Positions 36,421 through 50,650 are shown, counted from the stretch's first letter. The stretch is DNA of 64,000 nucleotides from Phalacrocorax aristotelis (GCF_949628215.1 NC_134277.1:127519463-127583462); one strand, 5' to 3'. Translations and numbers: made by a program. The notes: generated by a model from the sequence alone, not told the origin.

Positions 36421-39341
36421 TTCTTTTTTTTTATTAAAAAAAAAAAAAAGAAAAAAAATAGGCTACTCTGTATAAAACACGTTCTAGATGGCAGGGTTGC
36501 TGCCAAACTTAGCGGTGAGGAGGTAGTCAGAGAGGGCTTCTTCCGAGAGGTCTGCCTTTTGAACAGGTCTGCCTTCTGAACAGCAGCGGAAAAATTCTAG
36601 TAATGCCTTTTAAAATAAGATGTAGTCTTGGGGGGGGGGGGGGAAATTAACCATTGGTTTCTGAGGTTTGTAACAGGTGATTAGAACAATTGGATTCTTT
36701 ACATTTTCCCATCTCCAGCTACTAAAAGCGGGAACGTTGCTTGTTTCCTCTTGTTTGGGGTTGTAAATGTGCTCAGGGTTTCGCAGAGATCCTTTTGATA
36801 GGGTGCTGTTTTTCCTCTAGGATAAAACCACAACTGCTTGGAAAAAGTAATTATTTCTTGCTCGAGACATCATTTGAAGTTTGAAACAGTTTCACAAAAC
36901 AAAATTTCCCCTGCTGTAGTGTTGGAAAATGCCACAGATTCATACGTCCCCTGTCCTGCTTTTCTGTTAACCTAAACTGCTTACCTTCAGTGTCTTCTTA
37001 GCTTTTTTTTTTTTAAAAAACAAGAAATATATAAAGATTTCTATGAAGCTGTAGAACACGCTCTTAGATGAGCATTAAATGCTGTGATTGTGAGTTGAAC
37101 TGAATCAGTGATTCGCTGATACTAACTGGATAATCATATTTGACCAAATATCTTACTAAATATTTAACAATGTAATGATATTTCTGTTATTACTTGTAAA
37201 TCCTGGTTGGGTTATTTAAACAGTGGAAAAAACTTGCTCAGATTTGAAACCCAAAACAATTTTATTGCCTCTTCAGTAATGAAGGAAAGTTTTGATCATA
37301 GGCAAAGACCACGCAGTTTTTAGGAAAATAACAATTTCTGAGGACATAGTGCGGTAAAAATACCGGTCAACGCGAGGTATAGCGGAATACTCCCTGTTGC
37401 AATCAGAACTCTGTAGCGTGGCGGGAGATTTGAGTTGTAACCATTTTCTTTTGAATTTGGTTAATACGGAAACCTGAAGAATTAGGTCAAAGGAGCGCTG
37501 TGAAGGCTTCCCAGCCCGTCTAGAGGGGTCAGTTAACCAGGGCGTAGCTTTTTTTCACGCGAGTCGTTTTGCTGTTTCACACTGAAAAGCTTTCGATGAA
37601 TGTCCACGCTGTTTCCTGTTAACGCTCAAATAATATTCGGACTTTATAAGATGTAAAGTGGAGTTATTCGCAAGTAAAGGCAAAACAAGCCGATGGCCAA
37701 GCTATGCTGGGGCAGGTGATGTGCTGCCGGGTCCGGGCTTGGCACCCTCTCGGCGTCGGGGGGCCTGTCCTACCCCAGCGCGGAGGGCGGCTGCGTGCGA
37801 GGTCTGCGCACCGCTGCAGCCGTGCAGGGCAGGAGGTGGCCTAGGCCCTTGGCTGGAGGAGAGTGGGCAGTGTAAGAATACAATGTGGCTTTAAAACCTC
37901 AACAAACAAACAAACCCAACCCAGACGTGATTTTCTGTAAAGGTGGAAGGCCTGAGTAATAGGAACTTCGCAGGTTTTCAAAGAGCTGCTGAAATCTCAC
38001 GGTGAGGCTCTGTGGTTTGCCGTATCAATGGCATCCTATAGTGGCTGGCTCTTTGGGTTTTTTTTGTTTTGTTTTTAGTGTGTGGCGTGATACGTAAGGG
38101 TTGTTAAGGTGGGAGGAGGAAAAAAGTAACCAGAAAGGAAGAGGCTAGAAATAAACACGTGCGTTGCCCTAAATCCTGTGCCTTAACTCTGTTCCTTATT
38201 TCCCATTCGTCTTACATTCACATTAATTTGCAGAGGGGAAAGCTTTTAGAATCTGCTGGTTGGTCTTTGCTCTCGTGAGCCCGGCATTATTCAAATAAAT
38301 TTGTGTGGCTAGCAAGGATACGGGCAACTGTGTGACAAGTCGTGTGTGCCTGCGTGACACCCCCCTTCCCCCAGTTCCCTTAAATCCTGACTTCCAACCC
38401 CTTTTGTATTTGTCTGCTCTGAACAGATCACTAACTGTGCAGATTTACGAGCTGGTTAACTGACGCCCGTAAGTAACACGGGTGATACTTTTATGTTACT
38501 TTTATGTTCCCTGTATACATGAGACAACTGCATATTTTAGTAAATAATTAAACTGTCTTTCTTACAAGTGAGTCTTTCGCGCATAGGTGAGGCTTTAGAT
38601 TTCACTTTCCCAACAGAAAAGTTGTTGTGTTAATTTACTGCCTCTATTCAGCTTCACCATTAAGACAGACGTTACCTCCATCGCTTCTCATCCCTTGTAT
38701 TTCTGTGAATAGCTTGTTTGCCGAATACAAACCACTGGATTTTTATGGAGCAAAGTCTCAGATGTTGTCTGTGTTTTGGCAGCGAAAAAAAGGCAAAGGG
38801 AAGCTCCAAGTATTATTTATTTTTAGAACTCTTTTCAGAGGAAGGAGTGAGGTACAGTATGCAGAAACTTCCCATGCTTTTATTAGCATTCTGACAAGAT
38901 ACTGAAACCCGAAGGAAGAGTTTTCTCCTTGATTTCTTTCCGCCTGCAGAATCAAACTATAACTTTTAGTGGTTCGTATCTTACCTGAGATCAGCGGTCG
39001 TGGAAGTACTGCGCCATAGTTACACACTAAAATTCTTACTTGGAAAATGAGGCTGGAAGGCAGGATAGAAAAAATAAAAAAAGAGGCTGTGACCTAAAGG
39101 ACACATTCCAAGCGCCTGAATATGACAACAAAGCTCTTAAGGATATTCTTAAGTATACAAAAGCTGATTAGCTCTCAGCTTCCAACACTGTGACTTTTCA
39201 AAGATGTAAACACATGCCTGGAAGAAGCCAAGTCAAAACCAAGGGTCTTCGTGCTGTTGAGTTCTCTCGTTTCATGGATGCTGCTCCGTAGCAGTTTCTA
39301 AACATCCTGATTTTGTTGCCATTATGCTAAACGCATTCTCC

Positions 39342-39398
39342 TGGTTTTGGGTTTGGTTTTGGGTTTTTTGTTTTTTTTTTTTTGTTTTTTTTTTTTTA
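39342..39398 (+). repeat. T-rich low-complexity tract
   Basis: G/T blocks grading into runs of T. This could be a degraded poly(A) of a minus-strand retroposon, but no body sequence is recognisable next to it. Confidence 0.75.
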
Positions 39399-42300
39399 CA
39401 TAAAGATACTGCTTAATTTAACCATGGTCATTTAAAAGTTGAAATTCAGTAAACGAGTGCTAATTATCAAAAAAGCTCCCGTGTTATTAGAGCATCATAA
39501 CACGACTTGGAAAGCTTACTGGCATATAGGAACTAACCAGAAGCCCTTGCTGGCATGATGTAGGGCTCGCTTTGCTTTGTAGTGACCTATATAGCTATTT
39601 TGGGTGTGGTTTTGCTGGGCTTTCATGGGAGCTGTGTCCAACCTTCCTCTGACATAGACAATTGCTGTGACGAGAGGGCTTTGGGGGGAATGGTGGGGAA
39701 TAAATAACTTCGAGGATCAATTGTCTGGAAAAAGTCATTGCAGCCAAAATGTCGGCCTTCTTCCTAATGGTTCTGAGAGGAAAATTAAATTTCACGTACA
39801 TGGTCGTGATCCTAGAGGTTACTCAGTTCAGGCTTCCTTTAAATATGGGCTGGTAATTGTAAAGAACAGCGCAGTGACTTACCTGCCTGGGAGTAGCCGG
39901 TGTGTGGAGAACCCAGTGCTGAATAGTTTCGGAAGTGCTTTAATTTGGATGTCTTTGGGCCACTTCTTAAGCTGTTCAGTTGAGTTTTCTGTTTACTGCT
40001 AGAACTTCAACAGGTAGCTGGCTTTAAAATTTCTTCTAAGTGATTTTTATTTTTTGAAAGAAATTGGCCTACCCCACAGTTTATTTTGTCTTCTAGCTAC
40101 AAAGTAAGTGTCATTTCTTAAAGCATTTTACGGAGGTGTATATCAGATGTACAAAGTATGATTCCTTGTATGCAGCAAAGCCAGTCCTGCTCTGAAATCT
40201 AAACGTTTTGTTTCTTTCTATTTCTCTTTCCTGATCCTCCCCCCGCCCCCCGCTTTCCCATAGATTTTTCTTCCTCTTCAGATTGTGCCTTTCTTTCCTA
40301 TTGGGTTTCTAATCTTCTTTCCAATTTATATTGCTCTTTGTTTGCTTAGCAGAGTTGCATTTTCTTGCCAGCCTCAGATAATTAGGAAATGTTGCAAAAT
40401 AAACATGCGTTTCAACTCCTAATAACACTGCTTTCTACCCAAAGCACGGAGGATGTTTTTGTCGGTGTGGGAAGAGTTTGCTGGCTGCACCAAAGCCTGA
40501 TGAAGTCTCATGTGAGACCCTGGGTGCTGCCTGGCAAGGGGGTGACGGGCAGCGGAGAGCTGGAGCGGGGGGCCGCTTGGGTGCTGCAGCCTGCCGGCAA
40601 CTTTGCGAAGGTTCTTCGTGACCCTTTGAATAGGAAAGGCCTCTTGTCATTTCAAGTTTTGTTTTCATGAAAATGATGCCTCCCCCATCATTTACTAGTG
40701 AAGAAACACAGCTGTAATAGTGTCCCCTGCTCTGTGTGTGGAGTAGTTGCAAGTGGGGAGAGTCCAGTCTCATCACGCTCCACGTGAAATGGGGGTAGCT
40801 GTCATGGGATGTCCCTTTCCAAACAGAGCGCTTTGGGGTGTGGGGAGGAGCTCCTGCTGGGGATTGTGATGTTTTTGAAAGGAACGGGGAAGGTTTGGAG
40901 ACCAAGAACTATATGGCCCGTGGTAAAGCAGATCAGAACCTGGAGCAAGTCCAAGGAAGACTTTTATAAAGGCACTTTTGTCCTGGATCTTAAAATAGGA
41001 AGCCTGTGGATTTATTTACAGGGTAAACAGGATTTGTTGAATGGGTAGTCTCAAGGTGCAAAGGAATACCAGTCATTCTTGGAGAGAGGATTCAGGGGAA
41101 AACTAACTAAAACTGACCTGAAAGCTGGAATTTTAGAAGTTCAGAGATCAGCGATAGGACAGAACAAGGAGGAAAAAGTCTTGAATCAGAGAAAGCACCG
41201 GGGTAGTACTGTTCCAGGAGAAGTGTGAAACAAGCCCTTAAATGAGAGGAATGGAGAAGTGCAGTTGAAGTCTTCAGTATTAAACGGCTTGGGTGGGCTC
41301 GTAAGTGGGAAGTCTGAGTTGATGATAACTTACTCTAAGAAAATATTTCTTGCTTCAGAGAGGATTCATCGATGTAGTTGTTGAGATTGAAATCCAAAGC
41401 TGAAATGTTGCCCAGTAAAATGTCGTACAGGAAAGTGCACGTCACTCTGGACTATAGAGAATAGCAGTTTAGTATTTTTTCGAGTTGAAAATAAGACAAC
41501 CAGAAAGGAGATATGACTGACTTTGTTTTTAATGCTTGATAGAAGGAGGATTGAAGAAAGCAAGGTAACAATGAGGCTAACAGATGTTCAAAAATGGCTC
41601 TTATCAGGGCAATTGAGACAAAATTGTACGTAGGTGAGAGACTGGTAAATTTCCAGGATGCATCTTAATTAGTTGTTTAGGGTATAACAAAGGTTTTGAA
41701 AATCTTACCTATCCCTGGGTAGGAGAGCATATCTGAAGTCCAGAAATCTGGCATCCCAGGTAACTTGCTGCTTCTAGTTCTATGTTGGAATGTGCATCGT
41801 TTGTTCATGTGGGATCAGAAATACCTAAACAGCCGCAACTGTGGTTATTAGCTTGAAGTAAGATCTGAGAATATGATTATTTTTTTTTTGTCTCAACTGT
41901 CTGGCATATATCTAGGCAAATCCTGCGGCTTTTTGAGGACGTGCTCTGGTTTGCACTGCTATCGGACTGGAGTAGCTGCTTGTTTGATTTGGTGGCTTAT
42001 TGCAAGGCAAAAAGCAGGCAGGTCGTCATCTCTGGTTCTTGGTTTGGGAGGTACTTGGGACTGTGTTGCTAGTTCCTGGGAAGATCTTGCAGGTTTCACA
42101 GAGTGCTATGGTCGTGTCATGATGGCTTAAACGAAGGCCCTGTGTCACCATAGCCGTTGCTTATGTGAGTTCAGAGGTTCCTTTAAACTCTGGTGAGGGG
42201 ACTCTTCCTAGGAGTATAATTATTGCCTCAAGTTGTTTTAACCATGAAGAATTAAAGTGAGAGTTTATAGTGAGCAATTTAATATCTTTCTTGATTTAGG

Positions 42301-45300
42301 AAGGAATCATTCAGAAAGTGAGTTAAATAGGGGTTTCTGGACTGCCTCAGGAGGTAAGTCTGGGAGAGACCTGCAAAGTAATCCAGTTTATTTATCAGTA
42401 CCGTTATGAGGTGTCTGCTGTGCTTTGCATTTACTCGTCTCTGTGAATGGGGTCCGGACTTATTCTTCCTTAGTTTAATCACCGTTCTTTGATCAGTGGG
42501 GAAGTGAATAAGCAGGCTTCAGCTTCACTTCCCCCCTCTTTCTCTCTCGATATCTGCAAAGGTACATTGTCATTTTGGTTTTGTTCCTCCCCCCCCCATA
42601 CAGAAGTAAGTGAAGGCAGTTATGTGATTCTTTAATTCCACTGTACCCTTATCAGAGGTTACCGAAAAAATTGCATCAGTTCCACCTGCATTTCTCCTTT
42701 ACTATGGTTCTGCAGTAATCCCCAGCCCATGCTGTCTTCCCTCACAGAAGTGACTCTTAGTGAACATACTTTTGTATTTTAAACAGGATTTGAACTTCGT
42801 GGCAGCCATGCAGAAGGAAGGAGTTGTTTCGTAGAAATGGCATGGCTGTTGGAAAAATCATCTTGTTAAAGGCAGTGCTAGAACAGAAACAGGCTTTCTA
42901 ACTTAGGTCCAGTAATTGTTGTAGTAGGTAGTCTTAGAAGTTGAACGTGTTAGATGTTGCACTGAGGGGAAAAAAAAAAGGAAGAAAAATGGAAGGGGGT
43001 GTGTTTCTGTGTGGCTTTTCATTTATCGTGGTTAGATTTAGAGAAATACTATGGTTAAGGTGACCGAGTCCTTGACTAGCTAGTTCTCAAGGAAATAAAC
43101 TAATCCCTTGTACCTCTGCTCCTCCCTGCCACTTAATTTTGGGGTGTTAAAAAAGAACCTTGGCTACAAAAAAGATGGCAGGTGAAAGGAATTGCTTTCA
43201 TTGCAGTCATTTGAAAGATTAATCTCCTTGATCTATTCTTCTCCTTCGTCCACCAGTCCCCTTTCCCAGCTCCCTCCCCTAAAAGAAAGGAAACCAGAAT
43301 GCCTGCCTTTCTGCCTTGCCTCTGTAGATGAAGGGTGGTCAACCTTTGGCTTGTCAGTGGTTCGCGTGTGATTCCCCTGCTGAGGTTGTCGCATGACTAG
43401 TGGCGTGACTGGACTGTGCAGTTATGGGGATGGTTGGGCAAGGTGAATTTTTGCTGTGGGAGGAACTGGACTAGTAGAGGCTCCTGGAGGCGGATATTAC
43501 AGAGCCAGCTGGGATGCAGGCCGTGTGCCCGATCTTATCGCCCGGTGGGCCTTCTGGGATCTGCTGCTGTCTTCCTTTGTGGCTCCGTCTCTGCGGCACT
43601 CAGAGATTTGTGGTGTGTTCTGTGGCTGCCCAACATTAAGATTTTTGGTAGGCAGCTGGTAGAGTCAGGAAGGCTGAAAACCCCTCGTCTAATTTGATAA
43701 GGTGTAACGATGGTGGTGTTTTGGGGCAGGGTGCTTTTTCTCTTCAGTGCATTCTGAAATGAGTTGTTTCTGTTTTGAGGTGCCTCCAGGTAGGCAATGA
43801 ACTATGAATAGGAAGCAAAGGACTCCAGCAGCTGAGCTGTCCTGTTTGCTGCTGTCATCGATTCAATTTGGCTGTGGGAGTGATATATTTGATACATGTT
43901 CACTTCTTGCTTCTCAAGTGAAATGGCACATCCACAGTAGGCAGTCCATCACAGAACGAAGCGGATCGATCTGTGAAGAGAAATCGCTGGGCAGAAAACC
44001 TGTGGACTAGGCATCCAGAGCACATGGTCGCTTGCCTGTGGTACAACACCTTGCAGCTTGTTGGTTCCACTGCCTCCCTCCATATCCTTTCTCTTAGGCA
44101 CGTCAGCCTTCCCCTAGTAGGTTTACTTGGATACTGGTGACAACTTCAGGAGAAAAGGAAAAGTTCCTGCTGTTTTTTCCTTATCAGAAACACTTGTAGC
44201 TTTTCTATATCATAATGCTTACTGACATTGGTGGTCACTTTCTGAGGGCTTTTTTTACTAAAAAAACCAAACCAAAACAAAAAGCTAGGATGACATCTGC
44301 CAAGCTTTCTTTACCCTCCTCTTCTGACTTTTGCTTATCTTGCTATGTTTGTAAGAACTTTTTTCCTGCTGGATTATTATACTTAAATCTGTATAAGAAT
44401 ACATATTATATCTTTGTACAATAAATTTTTTGTAGCTCCGAAGATAGCTGAAAGCTGTTGAACGTCGTCTTGTGTCCGTCTAATCATTCATAAATCGGGG
44501 TATGGTTTGAGAAATGCAGTGAGCTAATTTAGCTGGACGTTTTTCTGAAAGGAGAAGTTTCCTCTCTGCCTTTGTCCCCCTGCACCCTTCCTCCCAACTG
44601 CATGGCTCTGCTACTTTGTTATAGCAGCAGTGCTTGTCAGGTCCTTCTGTGAACCACTTTAGTTCACTAAAATGGCAGAAAAATAACTCTGTAAAATGGA
44701 GAGCATTTTGCTGTTGTAATGAATCAAACCGGCTCATAAAAGGATCTGATGAACACCAGAGCTGGTACTAAGGACGAGGGGGGCCGGTGGCTTGGAGAGC
44801 AGCAAGCCCTTTTCATCTTTTCATTTTGGTGGCAGTGAGCAAGTGGATTGGATCAGTCGCCTGGGAACCTTCATGGGGGAAATAGAAATAGAGTAATCAT
44901 CTGTGAAGCAAAAGACACCAAAAGAAAAATGTGCTGGCCTGAGTTCAAATTGATATTAAAACGTGTTTATTCTAGTGATGGTATGGATTGCATGCTATGA
45001 ACAGTTTGTTGAAATTAATAATCCACAGCCCAGAAATCAGTTTTCCTCTTGAGGTAGGAAGACAAAAGCCTTAAAGATTTACTAATATATGAATGGCTTG
45101 TCTGATATTTCAAATATATTTAATCTTTAGAACAATTTATCCACAGGAAAGTACATTGCTCTGGGGGAGTGTGATTCTTTTTGTGGGCAAGCTTGAAGTT
45201 CTCCGTTAGGTTCATCAACCTTCTGAGTCTATTTATACATCTCCAATTTTATCAAATCAGTGTTTTAATTCAGTGGATTCAGTTACTCAGAGTTTTACTC

Positions 45301-47067
45301 CAGGTATCTACATTATTCCTGTTAGTCTGAGATGGTGTGAGAGCTCTTGGTCATAGTAGGTGGCTAAGACTGTTAACTTCCTATCATAGCCTAAAGCTTT
45401 CTCGTAACAAAATGAACACACTCTTATTTCCTTAAAATTCATGAAAAAAATTGCACTGCGAGTAAAATAACATGCTGCTTAGTTACTCCTGTAATACTAT
45501 ACTCTTGCTGTTCTCCAGAGAGAGAAATGGGCAGTTCACGTTGTGTAGCTCAGCAGAGGAATGAACACCTTACAAAAAATCGGATATTCTGACTGTAGCT
45601 CCTGCTTAAGCCACCTGCCAGCTTGAGGTGACTCTTTCAGCGTGGCGGGAATGTGGCATGAGAAACTGCTTGCTTTCTAAAGAGCCCTGGCTGTTTTGTA
45701 AAGTTATTTGTGTAAACTGCCTGCAGTGTGACAGAAAGGGGCTTCTTAGCAGGTGGAAGAGTGGAATCTTGTGCTTTCCTTCCTGTTTTTCTCAAGATTT
45801 GGGCAATTGTATGTGCTGTAATGGAAGGTAAGCACTTGCCATAATTATAAAAAACAAAACAACAACAAAAAAAAAAACCCAGACCCCAATGTAGTGCAGC
45901 ATCTAGATGCCTTTCTGCAGGTTTTACATCTAAAAAATTCCCTTTCAGGAGCTACAGGGGATGGTGGGAGGAGCAGGAGAGGGCACTTCCACATTCTGTC
46001 TCAAGGCACTGAGGATATTGCAAGCTGCTTTTGGTAGAAACTGTGTGAGGAGTGGTGGCCCTGGCTAGCATTGTGTGTGTGTGTTCAGAGGGAATATTGT
46101 AGTTACTAAAAGCAGCTTGTTTACATTAGGAATTGTATGTGCTAGCTCTAATGGGCTTTAGGAAGCCCAAAGCACAGCTGTAAAACATCTGTCTCTGGGA
46201 CCAGATCTTGTCTGTCTGATAAATTTTTGTCCTGCATTTTATGTTCAGATTAAAAAAAGAAATAAAACTTATTTTTTTAATAGAAAAGTTCTTAGCCATC
46301 CTGCTTGAAGACTGGTTTACACTTGAAAGGCTATCATGCTGTTGTCTTGAACGCAGAACTTAAAATAGTGACTCAGTATTGACTTAACTCCACTTCCTCT
46401 TTAATCCGACCATCTTGCTATATGACCTTATAACACCTTAATTTAAAGGCTGCTTATTCCAGTGGATTAAATTTGAAGGTGTCTGGTGTGGTGGGCATTG
46501 CTACAGGAAGGGCTTAAGAGGAACTGAGAAACAGTGTGGCCTCAAAAAAAGAAAGGCGGGGGGGAATAGGAGCGGCGGGGGTATCTTCCCACTTGTTCTT
46601 GCTGACTGTTGCTGATGTATGGTCTGTGCAGTAGCACAAGGCTTGCGGAAAGATCAGGAGGAGTTCTGAGCACATAGTTCTGCTGTACTGGAGGAAAAAG
46701 TACAGTCACTTCCAGTGAGTGAGTTCGATGCTCTTTGTCTCGATTATGCGTGGAAGTGATAGAAAGCAAAATATCTGTTTAGTGCACGTGTCTCCGAGTG
46801 TTCAGATGGTTTTTCTTCTTTTCAAGGCTAGTGGCCTGAGCAGATGGTCGGAAGCCAGGAACCAGAGTGCTACTCCAAACTGGTATACCAGGTCCATAAT
46901 GATGTGTTTTGAGGTCTGCCATATTGGGATTTGTAATAGTTGCTGTTTACCTAGCAGCTTTCATCAGATGAGAGTTCTTCACCGAGTGTTAATTTTGCTT
47001 TGCCACTGCTCTCGTGAAGTGGATAAATACTGTCCTTAAAAGCAGAGTTGGACTGATATTTAGTACA

Positions 47068-47128
47068 TAAAAAAAAAGAAAAAACCCCAAACAAAACAAA
47101 AAAAAACAAAAACAAAAACAAAACCCCA
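47068..47128 (+). repeat. A-rich (AAAAC)n-like tract
   Basis: About 60 bases of A with interspersed C (AAAAC units). It may be simple sequence or the poly(A) tail of a lost retroposon. No adjacent body sequence is recognised. Confidence 0.75.
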
Positions 47129-47839
47129 ACCTTTTTAAGTGTTCAGAGTCTGTGCCTGAATAGCCTGCTATTTTTTCAGAATTTACATCGTCTTTAAATA
47201 CTTTCTCAGGAGTAAATTCTAAACAATTATATTTGTGTATTGAGTTTAGGGACTGTAAGCTTCCCCCATGTCTTACGAGTTTCCTGAATAAGCTCTGCCA
47301 AATAGTCTGTGGTTGTTATATGTTGAGCTTAGATTTAGGAGTAGAAAGAGTTTTAGTAGTACACTTTCTATTCTATGCTATGTTATTAGCCATTTTGACT
47401 CACGTTTTCTGTGAGGTTTTTCTTCCTTCTCAAGTCAAGTATTTAACCTGACTCAACTAAACTACAGCCAAACAATCTCTTTGAAGAACTTCTGGTTCCA
47501 AGCAAGGCTATGTAATTTGTTTTGTGTGATATGGAGGTTATGGTGAGTTTTACTGTACCTGTGGAAACCTTGATCGGTACGAGTCCTTGAAAAAAAACCA
47601 CTGGCTTGTGCTGCTTTGGTTCTGATGGAGGTTTAGCAGAAGGCCTGTTCTGCCCTGGGCACACGCTGCTGTCTTGAAGCTTGGACGGTGTTCAGCATAG
47701 AGCGGCAGCAGCACTTTTCTTGTATTGGAGGAAGCAGGAGTAGGCTGGAAGGTGCAAAGAGGCAGAGTTCTTCCATTGCTTACAACAGCAATTGTTGCAT
47801 CTTCTATATTTGTTGAGGGAAAAATTTGTACCTCTAATT

Positions 47840-47960
47840 TCAGGGATGGGCAGGATCCCCACTTTATAGGTAATAGGGAGAGTTTGTTTTCGGCAGCTAA
47901 GACGTTGCACAATGACTTGTGGATTGGAGCTGAGGATTGAATTCAGTCTTCCAGTAATTC
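47840..47960 (-). mobile_element. MIR-like SINE fragment, antisense, very old
   Basis: The block CCCCACTTTATAGGTAA, then GGGAGAG, GTTGCACAATGACTTGTGG, and GGAGCTGAGGATTGAATTC keeps the order of the antisense MIR consensus (CCCCATTTTACAGATGAGG..., GTGACTTGCCCAAGG, GAGCTGGGATTCGAA). Divergence is high, as expected for a CORE-SINE active before the amniote radiation. The match is from memory of the consensus. Confidence 0.5.
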
Positions 47961-48639
47961 CTTTAAGTGCTTAACCTAAATATGTTGTAGTTATTTTAAG
48001 TACCTTTTTATAACAGTAGTAAAGCTTCAGGCCAGTGCTTTGAGCTGATATAATCTCTTAAAACTGCTGCTTAAATCAGAAAAAGTATGAATATTTTAAT
48101 CTTTTCACCACTTAGTGTTGTTTTTAATTCTTTTTCTTTCAAACTGAAAAAAGGTTTTTAATACAAGTCCAATATTCTTAAAATTTCAATGTATAACACA
48201 ACTCTGCTCTGAGTTACTCCCACACCAAACTTAAACACCACTGCAGGTACTGAGTAGCATCCAGAGAAGTACTGCTCGTACTGCAGTATTTAGCGTTGCC
48301 AGTGTTTCTGTTACTACCCTTATCCACCTTTAACTCCCTCATGGGGTAAAAAACAGATCATAAACTCTCCTTGAATTTTTGGTTTTTGGAATAGGGTAAT
48401 CTTTTATACAAGAATGGTAGAATTTCAGCAGAGCCTGATACTCTCACTATTTTGGATGTCCCTGTCTCATTCACGCTGTGGTTGTCTAACGTTGTCATTT
48501 CACTTGCATTCTTGAAGTACTGATAATGTGGACTGAAAGACGGTTTCTTCATGAAAGGAAGGTGAAATGATATACTGGAAATTGTGTATTATCGAAGTGG
48601 CATGTTTGTCAAGAGCTATTAAAACCATGTTATGAATAC

Positions 48640-50650
48640 AATCTTGCTTTTTTAGTATCAGGGAATAGCTCTGCCAGTTGAGACCAGAGGTCAGTCTCAT
48701 CCAGAATCTTATCTCGCAGTGACCACAGCAGAGGCTATCCAGAAACAGGGCAAGTCCCTTAGCCTCTGCAACTCTGCAGCTCAGAATTACCTCAGAAAAA
48801 GTGATAGGTAACACTTAATGAATTTTTCTTGCATGAATTCATCTAGTCTTTTCTTGGTCTGTGTAAACTCTTGGCTTCCAGTGGGACCGTGGCAATGAGT
48901 GCTGCAGCTTAAGTACACATTGTATGAAGAACTGCTTCCTTTTATTTGTTTTATTTTGAACCTACCACCTGCTAGTTTTGTTTGATGTTCTCTAGTTTCC
49001 TTGTTAAAAGAAAAAGGGAAAATGGTTTGCTACTTACCTGTTCCATGCCACTCCTGATTTCATGGACGCTCTTATTCTCTCCTTGGCTGTCCCTTCTCGA
49101 AGCTGGAGATGCGAAGGGTGTTCAAATGCCTGTCACCCTCCTTTTCTCTTTCTGTAATTTTACTCTTGAATTGGACGTGGGCAGAGCAAACGCTGGCACT
49201 GCAGCAAGATACAGGTACTTCATAGACTTGTGCATCTCTCGTACAATTCTGTTTTGGTTTTTTTGTTTGTTTTTCTTAAATATGCTTAGCGTTCTGTTTT
49301 CTGACAAATCTTGTCTTCCTAGAGATATGCATTCTAGCTCCTAAATCTTTCTTGACAATAAGGTAATTGGGCCAGGGCTCAGTAAAATATATGTAAAACA
49401 GCCGGATTGTATTTTCTCAGGTGCATTGCCTTCTGTTTACCTAGACTGAACCTCATCTGCATTTTATTACACCTTCACTGGGTACAATGAAGGTCTGCTG
49501 CTTCCTGCATAGTTGATTTTCATTTTTAGCATAATGAACTTGTTAACATTATCAGCAAACTCACTTCAAGGCTGACCACCTGTTTCTAGATCCTTTATGT
49601 GCATGCTAAACAACACTGGTCTGGAAAAGAGTCAGGTGATGTTTCCTAACACTTTTTTCCTGTTTTGAACTGGTTACTTACCCATGTGAAGACCTTCCTT
49701 TTTTTTACACCTTCCTCCTTTTGCTGTTGTAGCTTAGTTTCTTTAGGAACCGTTGGTGGAGGACCTTTGTTCAGCAGCTGGCACGTGTTTTGGTCATCCA
49801 AGTTAGCACAGACTTTGACCACTTATCAAAGAATTCTCATGTATTGACAAGACAGGTCTTTTCTGTGGGAAAGCATCAATGTCACTTTTGCAGTCTGTAC
49901 TTAGCTATGTGCCCGTGAACATTGTTTCTTATACTTATTTGCCCTGGTGAGACGTGGGACTTGCTGGTCTGTAGTTCTTTGCAGTCTAATGGTGTGACCA
50001 CCTTTTGAAACTGCTTCACCATTGACAAAAAAGCAGTGTTTGACACCAAGGTACTATGTGGTATAGTGGATAGATAGGCTATTTTATCCTTCAGCTTTTT
50101 AGAACTCTTGGATGAGTACCATCTCGCTTTGGTCACTCGCTACTGTTGGCTTTGGTTTGACCAAAACTGTCTCTGAGGCTCTATGCGACGAAAAAGGTAA
50201 AAGGCTCCCTTAGCTTCTGCAATGACAGTAGATGCAAAAACCTTCTAATTTTTGTTTATTTTATGGGAGTATTTCTTTCATGTCTTGGCTGTATGTTAGC
50301 CCAGTGGATTCTCTAGCTGACTTTGTGTACCTGGCATTTGTGAAAGGACCTCTTATTACTTCGCCCCTTTATGAACACGGCTTTTGTTTGCAATTTTACT
50401 TGCTATTGCTCTTCTGATGTATTCCCTTCTTGATGAAAAACGTTCTTACTGATAGCCTCCTCAGCTTGTGGTTTAGCTGTGATGATTTTTTTTTTTTCCC
50501 CCTCGGGTCTCTGCATTTTCAGTGTAGTATTTTTTGTCCGTTCTCTGCAAACATTTTGTCCAACGGTCTCGTTTTATTTCTCTTACCAAGCTTCCTCATT
50601 TTCATGCATTTTTCTCTTTAAAGTAAGCGCTCCAATAATGCGTTTTTGTC
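48640..50650 (-). mobile_element. CR1-type LINE, about 2 kb antisense remnant with reverse-transcriptase traces
   Basis: Read on +, this interval follows the reverse complement of the CR1 3' half in order: GAATTCATCTAGTCTTTTCT (about 48835), AAGAACTGCTTCCTTTTATT (48926), GTGCATTGCCTTCTGTTTAC (49421), AACAACACTGGTCTGG (about 49610), AACTGGTTACTTACCCATG (49668), GACCTTTGTTCAG, and AGAACTCTTGGATGAGTACC (50100). On the minus strand near 49930-50000 a frame reads CKELQTSKSHVSPGQ, which aligns by eye to the CR1 reverse-transcriptase block NYRPVSLTSVPGK. Many frameshifts and stops show it is dead. The 5' boundary of the element (right edge) is approximate. Confidence 0.8.

Larger units (their letters stand above)
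36421..47838 (+). other. CHD7: CHD7 intron 1, central part; no gene recognised
   Basis: Over 11 kb of mostly AT-rich intronic DNA. It includes a 14-G run at 36630-36643, a 17-18 bp tandem duplication (AGGTCTGCCTTYTGAAC) at about 36548-36581, a T-rich tract at 39342-39398, A-rich tracts at 45848-45878 and 47068-47128, and GC-richer patches near 37700-37860, 40500-40600 and 43450-43600. Open frames are at most about 156 codons (40435-40905 on -) and show no domain. I do not recognise intact transposons or RNA genes. Confidence 0.65.

Noticed and set aside
40435-40905. 156-codon minus-strand frame in CHD7 intron 1
   Set aside because: No domain, no splice context and a GC-rich local patch. Length alone is not enough.
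49882-50136. 84-codon minus-strand frame as a possible gene
   Set aside because: It falls inside the antisense CR1 remnant and matches a decayed piece of its reverse transcriptase.
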